A stretch of 64,000 bases of DNA, taken from NCBI RefSeq assembly GCF_001477655.1, contig NZ_CP011266.1, forward strand, positions 1,038,001 to 1,102,000, given 5' to 3'. Of this stretch, positions 8,956-18,766 are shown one piece after another. Origin of the DNA: Methanobrevibacter millerae (GTDB taxonomy: Archaea > Methanobacteriota > Methanobacteria > Methanobacteriales > Methanobacteriaceae). The notes beneath the pieces were generated by a model. It saw only the letters and a program-made list of their open reading frames with translations, had not been told where the DNA came from and did no database searches. Both the position numbers and the translations under genes were made by a program. The first letter of the stretch is position 1; each line of letters starts with the position of its first letter.

Positions 8956-9645
8956 TTAAGCCATTGATTCAAGTCCGGAAATCATATCATCTATTTTTTC
9001 AGCGCTGATGCCGATAGTCATTTCATTGTCCTTAATATCAGCAGCCTTTCTGGAACCGTCACAGCCTAATGTAAAGTTAAATCCGCCTGAAATATATGGA
9101 TTTGCAAAGGCGTCTCCACATAATGACTGAATACCGGCAAAACTAGGATTGACTTTATCTCCAGATGAATAAACGATACTTTGTGCAAGTTTCATTCCGC
9201 CGACAGGTTCAGTTATTACCTGAATGACATCTGCCTTAAAGTCAGCTTCATCAAGAGGGGCATATATCATTCCCCAGTGTTTATCTTCAACAATTGATAG
9301 TTTTGAAGTTACACTTTTTGCGGTTTCCAAATCCTTGAATCTTCCTAATGAAAAGTATTTTTCACCGTTCGCCAATTTTTCAGGCATGTCTCTTAATCCG
9401 ATTGCTCCTGCTCCACCAAGACACATTTGCTCTTCGACTGTGGAATAGAATTTTTCACCGAGTGATGCTTTTCTAACCATTTCACAGTGTCTTACCTTTT
9501 GATCAATTAATTCGAATCCTTCAGGAACATCATCTTCACTTTCAATCAGTTTCATAGCTACAGGTTTGCAAGTCAATTTAACTTTTGAAGCTATAACTTC
9601 AGCATATTTTTGATTTTTTTCTAAATCACTACTCATATTACTCAC
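8956..9645 (-). CDS. DUF169 family protein
   Basis: 229 aa. The sequence has the DUF169 hallmarks: an N-terminal KPVAMKLIES segment, a cysteine-containing middle (HCEMVRKAS, EQMCLGGAGAIGL), and a C-terminal FTLGCDGSRKAA...NEMTIGI. DUF169 proteins are common in methanogens and other anaerobes and are functionally uncharacterised. The conserved cysteines suggest metal or cofactor contact. No signal peptide or membrane segment is seen. It is codirectional with the nuclease gene that starts at 10866 and ends 18 bases before this one. Confidence 0.8.
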   Translation of the reverse strand: MSNMSSDLEKNQKYAEVIASKVKLTCKPVAMKLIESEDDVPEGFELIDQKVRHCEMVRKASLGEKFYSTVEEQMCLGGAGAIGLRDMPEKLANGEKYFSLGRFKDLETAKSVTSKLSIVEDKHWGMIYAPLDEADFKADVIQVITEPVGGMKLAQSIVYSSGDKVNPSFAGIQSLCGDAFANPYISGGFNFTLGCDGSRKAADIKDNEMTIGISAEKIDDMISGLESMA

Positions 9646-9663
9646 CTATTTATTAGTTTATCA

Positions 9664-10866
9664 TTATGGAATTTTAAACTCTTCGTTTTTATTTTTGTTA
9701 TTTTTACAGAAAGTCCTGAAGTCGCATGCGCTACATGTTCTCTCTTCTGCCTCAGCATTCCATGCATCCTGTATTTTGCTCCCGTTTATTTCTTTTATTA
9801 TTGATGTTTCAATCTTTTCAACAACATCATCGAATTTTTCCAGCGCTTCATTGATTTTATTTTCATTGATTGGAATGATTCTGATTGATCTGTCGATTTT
9901 GAATTTTTCACTTAATTTGGGCATTTCAGCATCTTCGCTCCAGTTTTCAATCAGTTCAATATCATCTCTGTATTCCTCTGAGTCACCTACATCAGTCAGA
10001 TGGTAATACAGGTCTTCTTTTATCAGTTTCAAATCCTCGATTGATGGTACAAGTTCATTCAGATAAAAGATTATGCCTGCTATTGGCTTTTTGCCTTCCT
10101 GCTTTTGCCTAAGCCATGAATATGTTAAAATCTGTCTTTCATGATAATCCCAGTTTTCGTTGCCGCTTCCCGAAACGTCACATGGGGGCCTTTTCATTCC
10201 TTTATAGTCTATGATAATTTCATATTCGTCTTCGCCATATTCACTGACAAGTTTGTTAAACTCATCGTTTTGTTTTAGGTATTTGACAATTTTGTTGTCT
10301 TCATTAATGTTGACAAGACTCAAAACATCTATCACTCCGTTGATTCCATAATATTTTGAACGCTTGTCGTTTTTGGTGTATGGCATGTCCCTAAGACCCT
10401 TTATCAAAACTTCAGCAGAATCCATCAATGGGAATAGGTCTGAACCCCACACGTTAATTGCCTTTTCAGCCCTTGCGCTTGCAAGCTTTTTGTGGTCATA
10501 TTCGTTTAAATCCTCAATTTCCATTTCAATTTCCGGATGGTTAATTGTAAAGAAATGATTTGCAGGAGGATAAAGACCTCTAATCTGAAGTCTCAAATCA
10601 ATAATGTCTTCAATGGGCCTGATGTCTTTTTTCCAATCCCATGGAAACGGTGTTTTATCGTTTTCCCATTTCATGTATGCCTCTTCCATAACTCCATGAA
10701 TGAACTCTCCAAACCAAAGCTGAACAGGCATTGAAGGGGGAAGAGTTCCCTTATTCTGGTATCTGTACTGCAGACCGCAGGTAAGGTATGACAATAAATC
10801 TCCGGTCAGGCTGTATTCAGGAATCATATACGGTTTTGACTTTGATGACAATCTCATTAAATTCAC
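9664..10866 (-). CDS. PD-(D/E)XK nuclease with Fe-S cluster (AddB/Cas4-like)
   Basis: 400 aa RecB-family nuclease. The active-site strand is EIIIDYKGMKRPP (D...xxK). Four cysteines match the AddB/Cas4 iron-sulfur staple: one in YLTCGLQYRY near residue 31 and three at the C-terminus in CSACDFRTFC (CxxC then Cx5C), which closes the domain. Such nucleases degrade single strands or resect ends in company with a helicase. The start lies four bases after the stop of the UvrD-type helicase, so the two almost certainly form a helicase-nuclease pair analogous to AddAB. It has no helicase motifs of its own. Confidence 0.82.
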   Translation of the reverse strand: MNLMRLSSKSKPYMIPEYSLTGDLLSYLTCGLQYRYQNKGTLPPSMPVQLWFGEFIHGVMEEAYMKWENDKTPFPWDWKKDIRPIEDIIDLRLQIRGLYPPANHFFTINHPEIEMEIEDLNEYDHKKLASARAEKAINVWGSDLFPLMDSAEVLIKGLRDMPYTKNDKRSKYYGINGVIDVLSLVNINEDNKIVKYLKQNDEFNKLVSEYGEDEYEIIIDYKGMKRPPCDVSGSGNENWDYHERQILTYSWLRQKQEGKKPIAGIIFYLNELVPSIEDLKLIKEDLYYHLTDVGDSEEYRDDIELIENWSEDAEMPKLSEKFKIDRSIRIIPINENKINEALEKFDDVVEKIETSIIKEINGSKIQDAWNAEAEERTCSACDFRTFCKNNKNKNEEFKIP

Positions 10867-10870
10867 CCTT

Positions 10871-13312
10871 TTATATTAAATAAATTTCCTTAAATCCTTT
10901 CTGATGTTCGTCTCTGCTCCATCCCAAAGCGACATTCGGTATGGATTTATGTTTTTGCTTATATGAATAGCCGTCAATGGCCTTGTTCAATCCAACGAGT
11001 ATCAAAATATGTTCAGCTCTTGAAAATGCAACAAAATAAAGTCTTGTCAAATCATCAAAGGACTTGTCTTTTTCGCTTCTTTCATCTTCTCCAAGTTCAC
11101 TGTACTTTCTAATGCTTTCCTCCATGACAGTGTAGCCGGGTTCCTTTTTGGGAAATCTCAGATTTTGGGTTCTCACGTCATTATTTTTGAACTTGGATCC
11201 TACATCAACAATGACCATAGGGAACTCCAAACCCTTTGACTGGTGGATGGACATGATATTCAGCCTGTTTGAAGGAAGGGTTTCAAGCAATGCCTCATCG
11301 ATTGCCACGTCTCCTGTTGCAATAGGCAGGAAAATGTTCCATATTGCTTCAAGAATGGATGCTTTTTCCTCTTCAGGGGATGTGAACATGATATTGGCTG
11401 AGTATTTGTTGAAAAATCCTGTCTGTGTAATGGATTGTGTTATTGCTTCAAGATAAACCACTCCCTCTGCATCCTCCTGCAAAAAGTCTAGCCAGGTAAC
11501 GAGCTTATATGCAAGCTCCATCAGATTTGCCCTGTTCGGCCATTTTTCATATCCTCTGGGATTTCTTCTCTGCCAGTCAATTATGAAGGTATTCAAATCA
11601 AATGGGTTGTGAGGCTCAGGATTCAATTTAATATATTCTCTTGCTTCATATCTCCAGCGTTGCATATTTCTTTTACCAAGATTTGGAATCTGCTTATCTG
11701 AATTTTGTATTTTGGATTCGGGATCAATGCATTCAAGCATCAAACCGCAGAATATTGCAACTTCTTTAATTTCCTGAAGGTCACGTCCGCGAGGGTTAAA
11801 CACTTCAATAGGCTTTCTCAATCTTTTCAGCTGGTTTCTTAAATGCCCATTTAAAGTATGGGTTCCTGATTTCATTTCTTTTGGTGAAAATGTTAACAAG
11901 GCCATATCTGATGCTGATCCTTCTTCCTCATCCAATTTGATGCTTATGTTATCAATGTCTTTGGCCTTTTCTGCACTGTCTTTTTTCAGCTGTTTTAACT
12001 CTTCGGGAGTTCTGCATCTTTCAAGTCTTTTGAAGTATTCATCATCAATGACTCTATTGACCTTTAAAGTAGTTTCACCATTATTAATCAAATCGCTTAC
12101 AAGCTTTGCAAGGTCTTTGGATAGCATTTGAAGATTGTTTCTGAACAGTCCTAAAATTGGCATGTTGTACTTTTCAAGGTCAGGTGCAATGATTTTGGGC
12201 TTGTCCTCTACTCTTGCATGCTGGTATTCACCATCAAGCTCAACAAACTGATTGCAGTGATTGATAATATTTCTGCTGGATCGGTAATTGGTTCTTAAGT
12301 TGATTTCCCTGACGTCAATTCCAAGTTTTTCTCTAACCCTTGACTTGAAATTTGTAAAAAGATCAACTGTTGCTCCCCTGAAACGGTAAAGTGATTGGTC
12401 ATCATCACCTACAACTGAAATGCTTCCGCCATTTGCAATTGCTGATTGGGCCATTGTAAAGTAGATTTCTTCCTGAATCAGGTTTGTGTCCTGATATTCG
12501 TCAATCAGGATAATTTTCAGGTCATCTAAAAAGATATCCATTTTGCCGCTTCTGAGTGAGTCTAGAAATTTTGACTCAAGCATTGTAAAATCAATAATGT
12601 TTCTGCTTTTAAGCTCCTCTTCGTATTCCTTTATGCAGTCAAGTGCAATTCTTGCACCTCCTCCTTCACCGACATTGGCATAAAATTCATCAAAATCGAT
12701 TTGATCGAAATACATTCTGTTTTTAAACTGAAGTAAGATTTCACTCATTTGGGAAGCTTCTTTGAGTTTGTCTTTTGTGGTGAAGCTTTTAAGATATCCC
12801 TGAAGGTTTTCATCAAGATATCGGTTGTCTTTTAGCAGTATCTTGACCATTGCGAATTTGGCAACAAATTCTTCAATAACTACTTCCTGGTTTGTTCCAG
12901 GTTCCTTGTGAACACGCAACAGCTCTTGAGCTATGCTGTCTGTTGTTCCGATAGTCAATTGGTTAAAATCAATTCTGTTGATTGCTATCAGCAGGTCAAA
13001 ATCATCACCAGCATTGTCGATTAGGTAGTTTTTGATTTCATCACCCCATCCGAGAATACGGGAGTAGAGTTCATCTGCTGCCTTTTTTGTAAATGTCGTT
13101 GCAAGTATTTCATTTGGCTTAATGTCATCTACAAAAATGTATTTCAATATCTTAAGCACGATTACAGTTGTTTTTCCAGATCCAGGACCTGCTACAATAA
13201 AAAGTCCTTCATTTGCTTTTGAAAGAATAGCTTCTTGTTGGTCATGGTTAGATGAAATATCTCTTTTTAAAATATTCACTACTATATCTTCAAATTCCTC
13301 ATAACTAATCAT
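10871..13312 (-). CDS. UvrD/PcrA/AddA-like superfamily 1 DNA helicase
   Basis: 813 aa. The motifs run in order: Q-motif NHDQQEAIL, motif I VAGPGSGKTTV near residue 41, Ia ATTFTKKAADEL, II LIDEYQDTN, III VVGDDDQSLYRFRG, IV NYRSSRNI, V MSIHQSKGLEFPMV, and VI LYFVAFSRAE. This gives a 3'-5' translocase of the UvrD class. Motif II is DEYQD, as in UvrD. A long insertion sits in domain 2B. It lacks a fused nuclease domain; the separate Fe-S nuclease immediately downstream supplies it. Likely roles are recombination or repair. It is transcribed divergently from the MrfA-like helicase at 13467. Confidence 0.9.
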   Translation of the reverse strand: MISYEEFEDIVVNILKRDISSNHDQQEAILSKANEGLFIVAGPGSGKTTVIVLKILKYIFVDDIKPNEILATTFTKKAADELYSRILGWGDEIKNYLIDNAGDDFDLLIAINRIDFNQLTIGTTDSIAQELLRVHKEPGTNQEVVIEEFVAKFAMVKILLKDNRYLDENLQGYLKSFTTKDKLKEASQMSEILLQFKNRMYFDQIDFDEFYANVGEGGGARIALDCIKEYEEELKSRNIIDFTMLESKFLDSLRSGKMDIFLDDLKIILIDEYQDTNLIQEEIYFTMAQSAIANGGSISVVGDDDQSLYRFRGATVDLFTNFKSRVREKLGIDVREINLRTNYRSSRNIINHCNQFVELDGEYQHARVEDKPKIIAPDLEKYNMPILGLFRNNLQMLSKDLAKLVSDLINNGETTLKVNRVIDDEYFKRLERCRTPEELKQLKKDSAEKAKDIDNISIKLDEEEGSASDMALLTFSPKEMKSGTHTLNGHLRNQLKRLRKPIEVFNPRGRDLQEIKEVAIFCGLMLECIDPESKIQNSDKQIPNLGKRNMQRWRYEAREYIKLNPEPHNPFDLNTFIIDWQRRNPRGYEKWPNRANLMELAYKLVTWLDFLQEDAEGVVYLEAITQSITQTGFFNKYSANIMFTSPEEEKASILEAIWNIFLPIATGDVAIDEALLETLPSNRLNIMSIHQSKGLEFPMVIVDVGSKFKNNDVRTQNLRFPKKEPGYTVMEESIRKYSELGEDERSEKDKSFDDLTRLYFVAFSRAEHILILVGLNKAIDGYSYKQKHKSIPNVALGWSRDEHQKGFKEIYLI

Positions 13313-13466
13313 TGTAATCCCTAGTTTTTTTATTATATTTTATTTATTTTTTTAATAGTTAATAAATTAATTGAGAGAGCATTTGACAAGTAATAAATAT
13401 TCACAATAATTTTAAATATTACATTCAAACAATATAATATCTATATAACTAATTTTATTGATTATT

Positions 13467-16361
13467 ATGTTAGATTCTCCGATTGATGCATTTAAAAATG
13501 ATGTTAGGTTTAGAGACCACATTGCTCATGTTGAAACTATACCTGCTAAAAAGGCCAGTTTCAAAAAAATACCTGACTTGAATGACACAATCGTTGATTA
13601 TCTTGACTCTAAAGACATCAAACTGTATAATCATCAGGCAGATACATATGAAGCTATAAAAAGAGATGAAAATGTCATTCTTACAACGACCACTGCTTCG
13701 GGAAAGACTCTCGCTTTCAATCTACCCATTATGGATTCTCTTATTGAGGATGAAAAGGCAACAGCTCTTTATATTTATCCGGCTAAGGCGTTGTCAAATG
13801 ACCAGTTGAATGTATTGAAGGATTTGGAAAGCGATTTGGGAATAGACATCAAGCCAAGAACCTATGATGGAGACACTCCAAAGTCCCAGAGATACAATAT
13901 CCGCCAGAAGTCAAGAGTTATACTGACCAATCCATACCAGCTTCATCTGATTCTGTCATGGCATCATCAGTGGGAGAGATTCTATCGCAATTTAAAGTAT
14001 ATTGTAATTGATGAGGCTCATTATTACAGGGGAGTTTTCGGTTCGAATGTTGCATTTCTAATCAGGAGACTTAAAAGGATAGCCAACTTTTACGGGTCTG
14101 ATCCTCAGTTTATATTGTCTTCAGCAACGCTTGCAAATCCTCTGGAGCTTGCAAACAAGTTGACCGGTGAGGAATTTACACTGGTGGACAATGATACGTC
14201 ACCTTGTGGTGAAAAGGATTTCATTTTATTCAATCCATTTAAAAATTACAGAAATTCCGCTGAATCGTCAGCTCCGTCAATTCACGTTGTAACGGCAGAC
14301 ATCTTCAGATATCTGATGCTTAAAAACATTCAGACATTATGCTTTACCGTTTCACGAAAGATTACTGAACTGATTGCCATGTGGTCCAAAAAGGATGCAA
14401 AACTGACTGACGGTAAGCTGGACAACTCTCGTATTGCAGCATATCGTGCAGGTTACAGGCCTGAAGAGAGACGTGAAATAGAGGACGGCTTAAAGTCAGG
14501 AAAATATTTGGGTGTTACATGTACAAATGCTCTGGAGCTTGGAATAGATATCGGTTCACTTGATGCTGTAATTATCTCAGGTTTTCCCGGAACAATGATG
14601 TCAACCTGGCAGCAGAGCGGAAGGGCCGGAAGAAGCAATCAGAAGTCACTTGCAATTTTATTAGCATTTGAAAACCAGCTGGACCAATATTACATGAACA
14701 ATCCGAAGGCATTTTTCTCAAAGCCACAGGAAAAGGCCATCATTGACCTGTCCAATCCTATATTGCAAGAAGCTCATCTGTTATGTGCTGCTAATGAACT
14801 TCCTTTAAAGAAAGGGGAAGCCCTCAAATATTTCAACATTTCCGATGATGTACTGGATGAAATGGTAAGAAAAGATGATTTGTACCTCTCAAGGGTTGGA
14901 AACTACACATACAAGTATGATGACAATCCCGCATTTGACCATTCACTTGACCAGATATCATCAGAAGAGTTCAAGATAATGAACAACGGCAGACTTTTGG
15001 AGACAATGGAACGATCACAGGTTTACCGTGAAGCTCATGAGGGGGCTATTCTTATAAACAAGGGTGAAACCTATACTGTTGATAATATCAATTTGAAATC
15101 AGGCTTTGTAAATGTATCCAAGAAAAACGTTGACTATCATACTATGGTGTTAAATGACACTGAAGTAAATGTCGTATCTAAGGAATTCAAAAGAAAATAT
15201 GGTGATTTGACAATCCATTTCGGTGAATTGAATGTTAAAAAGGACTATTATAAATATAAAAAGATGCAGCATTCAAGAGTTTTGGGAATGTATCCTCTAG
15301 ATTTGCCGCCGCTTAAATTCAAGACAAAAGGATTGTGGTTTACAATACCTCAAAGCGTAAAGGATGAATTGAAAAGAATGTTCCCTGATGAAGATGAGGT
15401 ATTTGAAGGAGGTCTTCACGGAGCAGAACATGCGTTGATTGGGCTATTTCCGCTTCAGGTGATGTGTGACCGCTTTGATATAGGTGGAATGTCAACTGCA
15501 TATCACAAGGACACTGAAGATGCAACAATCTTTATTTATGACGGATATGAAGGCGGAATTGGAATATGTGAAAAGGCAGTTGATGTATTTGTTGAGCTAT
15601 TGGAATCAACATTGGATTTGATAAAGGGATGCAAATGCAGAAACGGTTGTCCGTCATGCATTTACTCACCTAAATGTGGTAATGATAACAAGCCGCTTCA
15701 CAAAAAGGCAACTGAATATATATTGCAGTATATGCTTGATGAAACCCAGAAAAACAACTCCAAGGTCGTAACTGAAGAGGTAAAAGTTAATGATGATGAT
15801 TTATATGCTCAGGCATTGAACTTTTACACTGAACATCAGTACTCACAGTCCAAGGATCTTCTTCATGAGATACTCAACGACGAACCGGATAACTTAAATG
15901 CAAATCTGTTAATGGCTCATGTTTTATATGAACAGGGAATTGATGATGTTGCAACTTATTATGCAAGAAAGGCTTTGAAAATTTCTCCATCCAATACTAA
16001 TGCGGCTGATTTATTGCAGAAACTGCAGTTCACTCCGGCAAAAGTTGAATTTGTAAATAAAAAAGTGGATAAAACTGAAGAAATAGTTTCTGATGTTGAG
16101 ACTGATAAATCATTTGATGATGTTGATACATTGTATGAAGAGGCATATGATCTGTTCAATCAGGGAGATTTGGATGGTGCCCGTGAATTGCTTGAAGAGC
16201 TCTTGGCTATTGATGATACTCATGTTGAAGCAACAGCACTGATGGGTTTTGTATATCGTATGGGTGGTGTCTTTCCAAAAGCTGTTGAATATGCAAGAAA
16301 GGCATCAAAGCTTGATAAAAATAATGATATGGTACGTGAATTAATAAAAGAGTTATCTTAA
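13467..16361 (+). CDS. MrfA-like DEAD/DEAH helicase (DUF1998) fused to C-terminal TPR repeats
   Basis: The start is taken as ATG 13467, since the TTG three codons earlier adds nothing conserved. A TATA-like ATCTATATAACT ends about 17 bases upstream, suggesting a leaderless message. Motif I is TTTTASGKTLAF, motif II IDEAHYY and motif III LSSATL. The helicase C-terminal domain has ELGIDIG and QQSGRAGR. Residues about 690-740 hold the four-cysteine zinc site GCKCRNGCPSCIYSPKCG typical of DUF1998/MrfA and Hrq1 repair helicases. After about residue 770 two blocks of tetratricopeptide repeats follow (YAQALNFYTEHQYSQSKDLL; YEEAYDLFNQGDLDGARELL). MrfA-type enzymes are 3'-5' helicases for mitomycin-type damage in bacteria. 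The TPR tail is unusual and suggests a partner-binding function. Confidence 0.85.
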   Translation: MLDSPIDAFKNDVRFRDHIAHVETIPAKKASFKKIPDLNDTIVDYLDSKDIKLYNHQADTYEAIKRDENVILTTTTASGKTLAFNLPIMDSLIEDEKATALYIYPAKALSNDQLNVLKDLESDLGIDIKPRTYDGDTPKSQRYNIRQKSRVILTNPYQLHLILSWHHQWERFYRNLKYIVIDEAHYYRGVFGSNVAFLIRRLKRIANFYGSDPQFILSSATLANPLELANKLTGEEFTLVDNDTSPCGEKDFILFNPFKNYRNSAESSAPSIHVVTADIFRYLMLKNIQTLCFTVSRKITELIAMWSKKDAKLTDGKLDNSRIAAYRAGYRPEERREIEDGLKSGKYLGVTCTNALELGIDIGSLDAVIISGFPGTMMSTWQQSGRAGRSNQKSLAILLAFENQLDQYYMNNPKAFFSKPQEKAIIDLSNPILQEAHLLCAANELPLKKGEALKYFNISDDVLDEMVRKDDLYLSRVGNYTYKYDDNPAFDHSLDQISSEEFKIMNNGRLLETMERSQVYREAHEGAILINKGETYTVDNINLKSGFVNVSKKNVDYHTMVLNDTEVNVVSKEFKRKYGDLTIHFGELNVKKDYYKYKKMQHSRVLGMYPLDLPPLKFKTKGLWFTIPQSVKDELKRMFPDEDEVFEGGLHGAEHALIGLFPLQVMCDRFDIGGMSTAYHKDTEDATIFIYDGYEGGIGICEKAVDVFVELLESTLDLIKGCKCRNGCPSCIYSPKCGNDNKPLHKKATEYILQYMLDETQKNNSKVVTEEVKVNDDDLYAQALNFYTEHQYSQSKDLLHEILNDEPDNLNANLLMAHVLYEQGIDDVATYYARKALKISPSNTNAADLLQKLQFTPAKVEFVNKKVDKTEEIVSDVETDKSFDDVDTLYEEAYDLFNQGDLDGARELLEELLAIDDTHVEATALMGFVYRMGGVFPKAVEYARKASKLDKNNDMVRELIKELS

Positions 16362-16395
16362 AAAAAATTATGGTGATGATTGGTTTTTTAGTAGT

Positions 16396-17535
16396 TTAGC
16401 CATAAGCACTGAATCCTTCTTCAAAGTGTTCACATGCTTTTTCAAGTTCCTCTGGTATGTCAATGTGCTGTGTACAGTAGTCGATACATGTTCCACAGTA
16501 TGTACAGTCATCTGCAGGCACTTTTTCATCACCTAACTTGTCAAAGTAGTTTCTGTAGATATTTGATTCAGGCTGATTTTTACTTTTGTTGAACAGTGAG
16601 AAGTACTCTGGAATTGGAATCATTTCAGGACAAGCATCAACACAGTATCCGCATTCACTGCATGGAACAGCTAAATTGGAATGAAGCTTATCAGCCATTT
16701 TTTCCAGAAATTCACTTTCCTCATCAGTCAATACCTCGAAGTTTTCAAAGGTATCGCAGTTGTCAAGCAAGTCATCCATATTTCTCATTCCGCTTAAGAC
16801 AATCTTAACATGTTCAAGGGATGCACAGAACCTTAATGCAAAACTGGCTATAGATTTATCTGGATTAAATTCCTTAAAGTCATCTTCAATTTCTTTTGGA
16901 GGATTTACAATTACTCCACCTTTCAACGGTTCCATTACATAAACATCAAGGCCATGTTCAACACATAAGTCATAGCATTTGTGTGCTTCAATAGCTTTAT
17001 CTTCCCAGTCAAGGTAGTTCAACTCCAGTTGGACTATATCAAAAATGTCCCCGTATTTGTCGAGAACTTCACTTAGTAATGAACTATTGTCGTGAAAGCT
17101 GAAACCTATTTTTTTAGCTATTCCATTTTCTTTCATCTTTTTAACATATTCAAATGTATTTGCATTTTCAGCCAGTTTATACCATGGAACATTGATGTTG
17201 TGTATGAAAAATACATCAAAATAATCTATTCCTAATCTTTCAAGCATTTCATTGACAAACTTGTCATTGTCCTCTTCGGATGTCAATGCCCATGTAGGCA
17301 TCTTGTCACAGATTTTAAATGACTCTCTTGGATATCTTTCAACTACTGCCTTTCTGATAGCTACTTCGGATACTCCGTTGTGGTAAGCATATGAAGTATC
17401 AAAATAGTTGAATCCTTTTTCCATATAGACATCAACCATCTGATTGAACAGTTCCTGGTCTACTTTTGTTGGATCGTTTTCATCTGTTTGCGGAAGCCTC
17501 ATGCATCCAAAACCGAATTTTTCTTTAAATGTCAT
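16396..17535 (-). CDS. Aldo/keto reductase with C-terminal ferredoxin domain
   Basis: 379 aa. An AKR TIM barrel starts with KFGFGCMRLPQ and carries the tetrad region DTSYAYHNG (Asp, Tyr), the lysine in ICDKMP and the histidine in FFIHNI. It is followed by two cysteine clusters, CSECGYCVDACP and CTYCGTCIDYC, that would hold [4Fe-4S] centres. This architecture is frequent in methanogens and clostridia (COG1453). The physiological substrate is unknown; ferredoxin-type electron input or output is implied by the clusters. It is convergent with the MrfA-like gene and divergent from hypA. Confidence 0.9.
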   Translation of the reverse strand: MTFKEKFGFGCMRLPQTDENDPTKVDQELFNQMVDVYMEKGFNYFDTSYAYHNGVSEVAIRKAVVERYPRESFKICDKMPTWALTSEEDNDKFVNEMLERLGIDYFDVFFIHNINVPWYKLAENANTFEYVKKMKENGIAKKIGFSFHDNSSLLSEVLDKYGDIFDIVQLELNYLDWEDKAIEAHKCYDLCVEHGLDVYVMEPLKGGVIVNPPKEIEDDFKEFNPDKSIASFALRFCASLEHVKIVLSGMRNMDDLLDNCDTFENFEVLTDEESEFLEKMADKLHSNLAVPCSECGYCVDACPEMIPIPEYFSLFNKSKNQPESNIYRNYFDKLGDEKVPADDCTYCGTCIDYCTQHIDIPEELEKACEHFEEGFSAYG

Positions 17536-17703
17536 ATTATTATCCCTCTATTAATTAAGTAATATTTTTATTGAATAAATTATATAAATGTTGTTAATTG
17601 CAACAATAGTTATTACTTAAAATATATTCTGATATTAAATACTTTTATTAATAAACAAAACCATATTTATAATATTAATATTTATTAGATAGGTGTAGTA
17701 AAA

Positions 17704-18081
17704 ATGCATGAATTATCAATGGCTCAAGGAATAATAAATGCAGTAATAGAAACTGCAGAAAGTAATAATGCAACTGAAGTCAATGAGGTTACCATTGAAC
17801 TTGGAAGACTGGCTATGGTTAATCCGGAGCAGTTGGAATTTATATTAGGAGTTTTAGTTGAAAATACAATTTTGGAAGATGCAAAAATTGTCTTTGAAGA
17901 AATTCCTGTAGAAATTGACTGTCATGACTGCAATTTCCATGGAAAGGCAATAATTGATGATAAAGATCATTATGCTCCAATGGTTAAATGTCCTGAGTGT
18001 GATAGTTTTGCAATTGAAATCCTTAATGGTAAGGATATTGTAGTTAAAAATATTGTTATTGAAAAACCTGATGATGACTAA
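17704..18081 (+). CDS. hypA: Hydrogenase nickel incorporation protein HypA
   Basis: 125 aa. It starts with MHELSMAQ, whose His2 is the nickel ligand. Two CxxC pairs (CHDC and CPEC) form the structural zinc site. HypA hands nickel to [NiFe]-hydrogenase large subunits during maturation together with HypB. AGGTG lies upstream of the ATG. The gap to hypB is 17 bases and includes AGAGGTGAAAG. Any methanogen growing on hydrogen needs it for its Mvh, Frh, Eha/Ehb hydrogenases, none of which is in this window. Confidence 0.96.
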   Translation: MHELSMAQGIINAVIETAESNNATEVNEVTIELGRLAMVNPEQLEFILGVLVENTILEDAKIVFEEIPVEIDCHDCNFHGKAIIDDKDHYAPMVKCPECDSFAIEILNGKDIVVKNIVIEKPDDD

Positions 18082-18098
18082 ATGATAGAGGTGAAAGA

Positions 18099-18752
18099 AT
18101 GCATCAAGTAGCAGACGTAGAAGTAGCAAAAAATATTATGGATGCTAATAAAAAATTAGCAGAAAAAAACAAAAAAAATTTAGAAGATAAAGGAATATTC
18201 TGTGTTGATTTTGTTGGAGCTATCGGTTCTGGTAAAACCACATTGGTAGAAGAAATCATTGACAATACTGATTATAAAATTGGTGTTTTGGCAGGAGATG
18301 TAATCTCCAAATTTGATGCTGGAAGAATAGAAAAACATGATGTTCCTGTTGTTGGTCTAAACACTGGAAAAGAATGTCACCTTGATGCTCATTTGGTAGG
18401 TCACGGTATTGAAGACTTGCCATTGGATGACTTGGATATGCTTATAATTGAAAATGTAGGTAACTTAATCTGTCCTGTGGACTTTGAATTAGGTTCACAT
18501 TTAAGAATTGTTGTTGTAAGTGTCACTGAAGGAGACGACACTGTTGAAAAACACCCAATTATTTTCCAAACTTCAGATGCTGTAGTCATTAACAAAGTTG
18601 ACTTGGCTGATGCAGTTGGAGCAGATGCAGACAAGATGGTTGCAGATGCTTTAAAATTAAACCCTAATATTAAAGTCATTAAATCCAGTTTAAAAGAAGG
18701 TACTGGATTAGATGAAATCATTGAATGTATTGAAGAAGCAATGAACAAATAA
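18099..18752 (+). CDS. hypB: Hydrogenase nickel incorporation GTPase HypB
   Basis: 217 aa SIMIBI-class GTPase. The P-loop is GAIGSGKTT near residue 40, a metal-site region CHLDAHLVGHGIEDL follows, then the switch II-like ENVGNLICPVDFELG and the base-specificity motif NKVDLAD. There is no N-terminal polyhistidine stretch, so it is the short archaeal form without nickel storage. It works with HypA in GTP-driven nickel insertion. It is followed after six bases by a DUF354 gene whose ribosome binding site lies in the gap. Confidence 0.96.
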   Translation: MHQVADVEVAKNIMDANKKLAEKNKKNLEDKGIFCVDFVGAIGSGKTTLVEEIIDNTDYKIGVLAGDVISKFDAGRIEKHDVPVVGLNTGKECHLDAHLVGHGIEDLPLDDLDMLIIENVGNLICPVDFELGSHLRIVVVSVTEGDDTVEKHPIIFQTSDAVVINKVDLADAVGADADKMVADALKLNPNIKVIKSSLKEGTGLDEIIECIEEAMNK

Positions 18753-18766
18753 ATCTGGTGATTTTA

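Noticed and set aside
9664-10866. Cas4 of a CRISPR system
   Set aside because: No cas1, cas2 or repeat array is nearby, and the gene is coupled to a UvrD-type helicase, which fits an AddB-like role better.
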